In this document: in pieces, positions 60,407-64,000 of the stretch | How the letters are laid out: each line of letters starts with the position of its first letter | How positions within the stretch are numbered: position 1 is the stretch's first letter | Source of the DNA: Natrinema limicola JCM 13563 | GTDB taxonomy: Archaea; Halobacteriota; Halobacteria; Halobacteriales; Natrialbaceae | DNA: 64,000 nt | Direction of reading: 5' to 3' | NCBI RefSeq assembly: GCF_000337475.1 | Contig: NZ_AOIT01000029.1 | Location: forward strand, 1 to 64,000 | Position numbers and translations under genes: made by a program | The notes under the pieces: generated by a model | Told to the model about the DNA's origin: nothing | Database searches by the model: none | Seen by the model: the letters and a program-made list of their open reading frames with translations, nothing else

Positions 60407-62950
60407 TCACGGCTGCCAGTGAAACCGGGTTGGATCGCGCGCTGCAAGCGCCGTCCGAACCGCGGCGACGTTCTCTGCGACGTCGTGGATCCGTACGATG
60501 TCGGCCCCGCGGTCGGCCGCAAGCGCCGTCGCAGCGACAGTTGCCTCGAGCCGGTCGCCCGGTTCGCGACCGACGTGTTCGAACATGGACTTGTGAGAGT
60601 GGCCGAACAGGACGGGACAGCCGAGTGCGTGGAACTCGTCGATTCGATCGAGGAGTTCGAAGTTCTCCGCTGCGGTCTTGCCGAAGCCGATTCCGGGATC
60701 GACGATGATCTGCTCGCGATCGAGGCCAGCCTTCTCTGCGAGTAACACGCGTTCGGAGAGCTGATCGAGGACGTCTGCGACGACATCGTCGTACTCGACG
60801 TCGCGGTCGGGGACGACCGGCGCGTCGATGCTATGCATCACGACCAAGTTCGCGTCGTGGTCGGCGACGACAAAGCGCATCTCCGGATCCTCGAGCCCCG
60901 AGACGTCGTTGATGATGTCCGCGCCGGCCGCGAGGGTCGCGTCGGCGACGGCGGCCCGGCGGGTGTCGACCGACAGCATCGCGTCGAGATCGGCGATTGC
61001 CTCGATCACTGGGAGGACGCGCTCCAGTTCTTCGTCGACTGAGACAGGATCGGAGCCTGGCCGGGTCGATTCGCCACCGACGTCGATCACGTCGACCCCG
61101 GCGTCGACCATCGCTTCGGCGCGGGCGACCGCGTCCTCGAGTGCGTTGTATTTGCCGCCGTCGTGGAAGCTGTCGGGCGTGACGTTCAAGATGCCCATGA
61201 CGGCCGTCCGATCCGTCCAGAGAGCGTCCGATTTGGTCGCCTCGTCTGTAGAACGGGACGGAGACCGGGACCGTCCCGCGGTGTGACCCGCCGCCGATGT
61301 CGGTCGGTCCTCGGCGTCAGCTCCAGCCTCGAGCGCGAGGGTATCGCGCAGTTCCCGGGCGACGTCTGCTACCCCGTGGGGGCGTGACCGGCTCTCGAGC
61401 GCCTCGACGAGCGACTCGAACTGGGCAAGCGTGCCCATCAACACGGCGTCGACGGCCTCGTCGTCGCGCTCGATGCCCGACAGGGCACATTCCCCGCCCA
61501 CTCGCAGCAACTCTTCTTTCAGGACGCTCGCCTGTCGGTCCCGCAACGCCGTTCTGACGACCCGGTGGACGGCGTCGCCGTCCAGCCGTTCGATGTCGCC
61601 TGCGGCGACGTTTGCCCCCTCGAGTGCGTCGCGGGCATCGGCGAGGTCGCGGATACGCTTTGGAACGTCAGTCCGGGTCCAGCGAGAGCGTGCCTCCGCG
61701 ACGACGAACAGCGAGCCGGTGACGAGCACGCAGTCGTCGCCGTCGGCCGCCTCGAGCGCGCGTGCGAGCGCGTCCTGAACGGTGGCTTCGGTCCGGACCG
61801 TGTCGACACCGGCGTCGGCGAACGCTTCGGCGAGGACGGCACGATCCTCCGCGCGGTCGAGCGTCGGCTCGGTCGTTACGACGTGCTCGGGCGTCGGCAA
61901 CGCGGCGGCCATCGCGCGGTGTTCTTTCTCGTGCATCGCGCCGAAGACGACGTGGAGGTCGTCGTAGTCGTAGGTCGCGAGCGTCTCGCCGAGTCGCTCG
62001 CAGGCACCAGGGTTGTGCGCCCCGTCGAGGACGGTCAGCGGCTCGGTGTCGATCACTTCGAACCGGCCCGGCCAGTGGGCACTTCGCAGCCCGCGGGCGA
62101 GGGCCGACGCTGAAACGTCGGCGAACTGCCGAGCGAGAACTGTGGCGATGCCGGCGTTGACCGCCTGGTGTTCGCCCAGCAGCGGGATCCGCGTCTCGAG
62201 GTCCCAGTCGTCGCCGTCGATCGAGACGGTTGCTTCGATGTGGTTTGCCCGCCCCTCGTAGGTGACGCGAACATCGGGCTGTGTGTCAGTCTCTGTATCC
62301 GTCCCGACAGTTACCACGTCACCGGCGACGTCACGAATCGCATCGAGTGGCTCGCCGGTCACGCCCGTGACCAGCGGCGCGTCGTCGGGTGCGACGTGGG
62401 CCTTATCGCGGGCGATTTCCGCTTCGGTGTCGCCGAGGATGCCCGTATGCTCTAACGTGACGCTCGTCACTGCGCTGGCGATGGGATCGACGATGCTCGT
62501 CGCGTCGTACTTGCCGCCGATGCCGACCTCGAGGATGGCGACGTCGACGTCCTCGCGGCCGAACTGCCACAGCGCCATCGCCGTCATCGCCTCGAAGAAG
62601 GTGGGCGACTCGCCGTCGGCGGCCTGCGCTGTAACGTACTCGCGGATCGCTTCAACGTACTCACAGACGGCCGACCGGGGAATCTTCCGGCCGTCGACGC
62701 GGACCCGCTCGCGGAGGTCCTCGAGGTGGGGCGAGGTGTAGAGGCCGACGGAGTAGCCGGCCTCCCGCAGAGTTCGCTCGAGCATGCGGGCCGTGCTCCC
62801 TTTCCCGTTGGAGCCGGCGATCTGCACGAAATCGACGTCGGCATGAGGGTGCTCAAGGTGAGACAGCAACCGGGCCGTCGACTCGGTGCCCGGCTTCGGG
62901 CGGAACCGCCGGAGATCGAATAAGAAATCCGCCGCCTCGTAATACTCCAT
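60407..62950 (-). CDS. folCP: Bifunctional folylpolyglutamate/dihydrofolate synthase-dihydropteroate synthase (FolC-FolP fusion)
   Basis: 847 aa. FolC (1 to about 430) has GSNGKGSTARMLERTLREAG, the ATP loop, plus EVGIGGKYDAT and DGAHNPGACERL. The FolP part starts near 590: VMGILNVTPDSFHDGGKYN, DVGGESTRPGSDPV, IINDVSGLEDP, VDPGIGFGKT and VLFGHSHKSMF, ending with RIHDVAENVAA. Together they make dihydropteroate and add glutamate in folate synthesis. The linker (430-590) is long; it includes an acidic helical part and a Ser/Arg-rich part. The SRK motif of DHPS is SHK here. The ATG at 62950 matches the start of FolC (MEYYEAADFLFDL). Confidence 0.95.
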   Translation of the reverse strand: MEYYEAADFLFDLRRFRPKPGTESTARLLSHLEHPHADVDFVQIAGSNGKGSTARMLERTLREAGYSVGLYTSPHLEDLRERVRVDGRKIPRSAVCEYVEAIREYVTAQAADGESPTFFEAMTAMALWQFGREDVDVAILEVGIGGKYDATSIVDPIASAVTSVTLEHTGILGDTEAEIARDKAHVAPDDAPLVTGVTGEPLDAIRDVAGDVVTVGTDTETDTQPDVRVTYEGRANHIEATVSIDGDDWDLETRIPLLGEHQAVNAGIATVLARQFADVSASALARGLRSAHWPGRFEVIDTEPLTVLDGAHNPGACERLGETLATYDYDDLHVVFGAMHEKEHRAMAAALPTPEHVVTTEPTLDRAEDRAVLAEAFADAGVDTVRTEATVQDALARALEAADGDDCVLVTGSLFVVAEARSRWTRTDVPKRIRDLADARDALEGANVAAGDIERLDGDAVHRVVRTALRDRQASVLKEELLRVGGECALSGIERDDEAVDAVLMGTLAQFESLVEALESRSRPHGVADVARELRDTLALEAGADAEDRPTSAAGHTAGRSRSPSRSTDEATKSDALWTDRTAVMGILNVTPDSFHDGGKYNALEDAVARAEAMVDAGVDVIDVGGESTRPGSDPVSVDEELERVLPVIEAIADLDAMLSVDTRRAAVADATLAAGADIINDVSGLEDPEMRFVVADHDANLVVMHSIDAPVVPDRDVEYDDVVADVLDQLSERVLLAEKAGLDREQIIVDPGIGFGKTAAENFELLDRIDEFHALGCPVLFGHSHKSMFEHVGREPGDRLEATVAATALAADRGADIVRIHDVAENVAAVRTALAARDPTRFHWQP

Positions 62951-63047
62951 ACAGTGACCGAGAGCCCGGTCGTTTTTGATACTGTCGGACAAGGGGCGGT
63001 GTCCCGTCGATCACGAACATCGGCTGTCGGAGCTACAGCCGACGGTG

Positions 63048-63290
63048 TTACGTACCGCGAAGCCCCGTCGGCGGCCGGAAGAAAACGCCATCGAACAGCG
63101 CGAGCGCCGCGATGGCTGCGCCGCCGAGAACGGCCGCTTCGAAGGGGAGACTGAGCAATCGACTAGCGAGAAACGCGACCACGAACGCTGTCGGGATCAG
63201 TCCCAACAGGAGATCGTACCGGTCGATCGTCAACGACCGATCATCGATTCGAGAACGGTCGACGATTCCAGTGATGTCTCTCGCCACCAT
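63048..63290 (-). CDS. Small membrane protein, unknown, 80 aa
   Basis: Not recognised. Two hydrophobic helices (DLLLGLIPTAFVVAFLASRL and AVLGGAAIAALALFDGVFF) with a charged N-terminal part (RSRIDDRSLTIDRY). Similar haloarchaeal two-helix proteins of 70-90 residues exist. Separate from folC-folP. Confidence 0.55.
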   Translation of the reverse strand: MVARDITGIVDRSRIDDRSLTIDRYDLLLGLIPTAFVVAFLASRLLSLPFEAAVLGGAAIAALALFDGVFFRPPTGLRGT

Positions 63291-63400
63291 CGATTCTCAC
63301 CTCCGTACGACTGTACGATATCTTGCCACTAAAACGTAGTGGATATGAGTCCTCGAGAGCGGGCAAGACGCTATCTACGTGGCTCTCTGCCGTCGAACGG

Positions 63401-64000
63401 TCATTTCAACGGACGTTCCCGTGTGTGTCCCTCGTCCGTCGGCTCGCGAGTGATCTCGAGGAACGCATCCTCGAGACTGCGCGCGTCGCCGGTCTCGGCA
63501 CGGGTCTTGAGCCGTTCGGGATCGTCCTCGGCGACGAGCGTCCCGTTGTGGAGGACGCCGATCTCGTCGGCCAGTTCGTCGACGACAGGGAGGATGTGCG
63601 TCGAGAGGAAGATCGTCATCTCGTGGTCGGCGAGGTCGGCGATGGTCTCGCGCATCGTCCGGGCCGCGCGGGGATCGAGCCCGCTGGTCGGTTCGTCGAG
63701 GAAGGCCACGTCCGGTTCGTGCAGGACTGCCTGGATGACGCCGACTTTCTGGCGCATTCCCTTCGAGTAGTCCTCGATGCGCTTGTGGGCGTCCTCGAGC
63801 AGGTCGAAGCGCTCGAGCAACGCGTCGATGCGCTCGCTTGCCTCGGTCTCGGAGATGTCCCGGAGGCCGGCAGCGTACTCGAGTTGTTCCCGGCCAGTGA
63901 GTTCGTCGTAGACTGGCGGCTCTTCTGGCAGATAACCGATGTGTGGGGTAATCGACTCGCGATCCGTGATCGAATGGCCGGCGACGCGAGCCGTCCCTGC
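63401..64000 (-). CDS. ABC transporter ATP-binding protein (5' end beyond the window)
   Basis: At least 199 codons. The Q-loop/variable region GYLPEEPPVYDELTGREQLE, the signature YSKGMRQKVGVIQAVLHEP, Walker B VAFLDEPTSGLDPRAA and the H-loop THILPVVDELAD are intact; Walker A lies past the window end. The P-E-E-P and S-K-G-M-R-Q pattern is that of ABC-2 type exporters with a separate permease. The tail REPTDEGHTRERPLK is hydrophilic. Substrate unknown. Confidence 0.93.
   Translation of the reverse strand, partial: AGTARVAGHSITDRESITPHIGYLPEEPPVYDELTGREQLEYAAGLRDISETEASERIDALLERFDLLEDAHKRIEDYSKGMRQKVGVIQAVLHEPDVAFLDEPTSGLDPRAARTMRETIADLADHEMTIFLSTHILPVVDELADEIGVLHNGTLVAEDDPERLKTRAETGDARSLEDAFLEITREPTDEGHTRERPLK

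Overview
The window is a GC-rich, protein-dense piece of a haloarchaeal chromosome. Evidence: acidic proteins throughout, archaeal-type genes (S24e, S27ae, a Kae1-Bud32 fusion, EF-1alpha followed by S10, a geranylgeranyl reductase, ThiD-ThiN and FolC-FolP fusions), Tat signals, TATA boxes about 27 nt before starts, and a tRNA without encoded CCA. A Natrialbales-type organism (Natrinema/Haloterrigena-like) is my inference only. Bases 1-18 are a Nextera mosaic end, so the window begins at a contig edge and the first gene is cut there; the last gene runs off the right edge.

Layout. 0-2.3 kb: thiD-thiN, a rhomboid protease and tRNA-Ala(CGC). 2.2-5.3 kb: an AT-rich island downstream of the tRNA with partial copies of the tRNA 3' end, unrecognised small genes, a Tat lipoprotein and a frameshifted PD-(D/E)XK nuclease. 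5.3-20 kb: cupin, amphi-Trp protein, BNR-repeat and PQQ-propeller proteins, the S24e/S27ae/Kae1-Bud32 cluster, NTP pyrophosphatase and many UspA proteins. 20-31 kb: IMPDH/GMPR-family enzyme, MOT1-type transporter, EF-1alpha/S10, ACT-hom operon, TauE-type exporter, NifU-like and LVIVD proteins. 31-46 kb: ROK kinase, more UspA proteins, SDR, MOSC, YcgG-family protein, isochorismatase-type hydrolase, CoaD, ZIP transporter, potassium channel with two RCK modules, geranylgeranyl reductase and a divergent triosephosphate isomerase. 46-64 kb: uvrA, a TPP enzyme, a three-gene AddAB/RecBCD-like helicase-nuclease operon, folCP and an ABC ATPase.

Two things stand out. (1) An approximately 80-bp palindromic element occurs in at least nine full copies and one short copy between 6 and 36 kb. 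It begins and ends TACGG...CCGTA (with some substitutions) and every full copy is flanked by a perfect 3-bp direct repeat, TCA or TGA. In three full copies that repeat is the TGA stop codon of the adjacent gene, so insertion regenerates the stop. Two copies 12 kb apart are identical over the whole element. I read this as a recently active MITE whose target preference makes stop codons safe landing sites. (2) The 53.1-60.0 kb operon encodes a motif-less SF1-helicase-like protein, an iron-sulfur RecB-like nuclease lacking its catalytic residues, and an intact helicase fused to an iron-sulfur nuclease. The genes overlap by 8 nt each. This looks like an archaeal end-resection machine with a split, inactivated AddB.

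Ten UspA genes (12 domains) in 37 kb are also notable. No CRISPR array, rRNA or intact transposase was seen.
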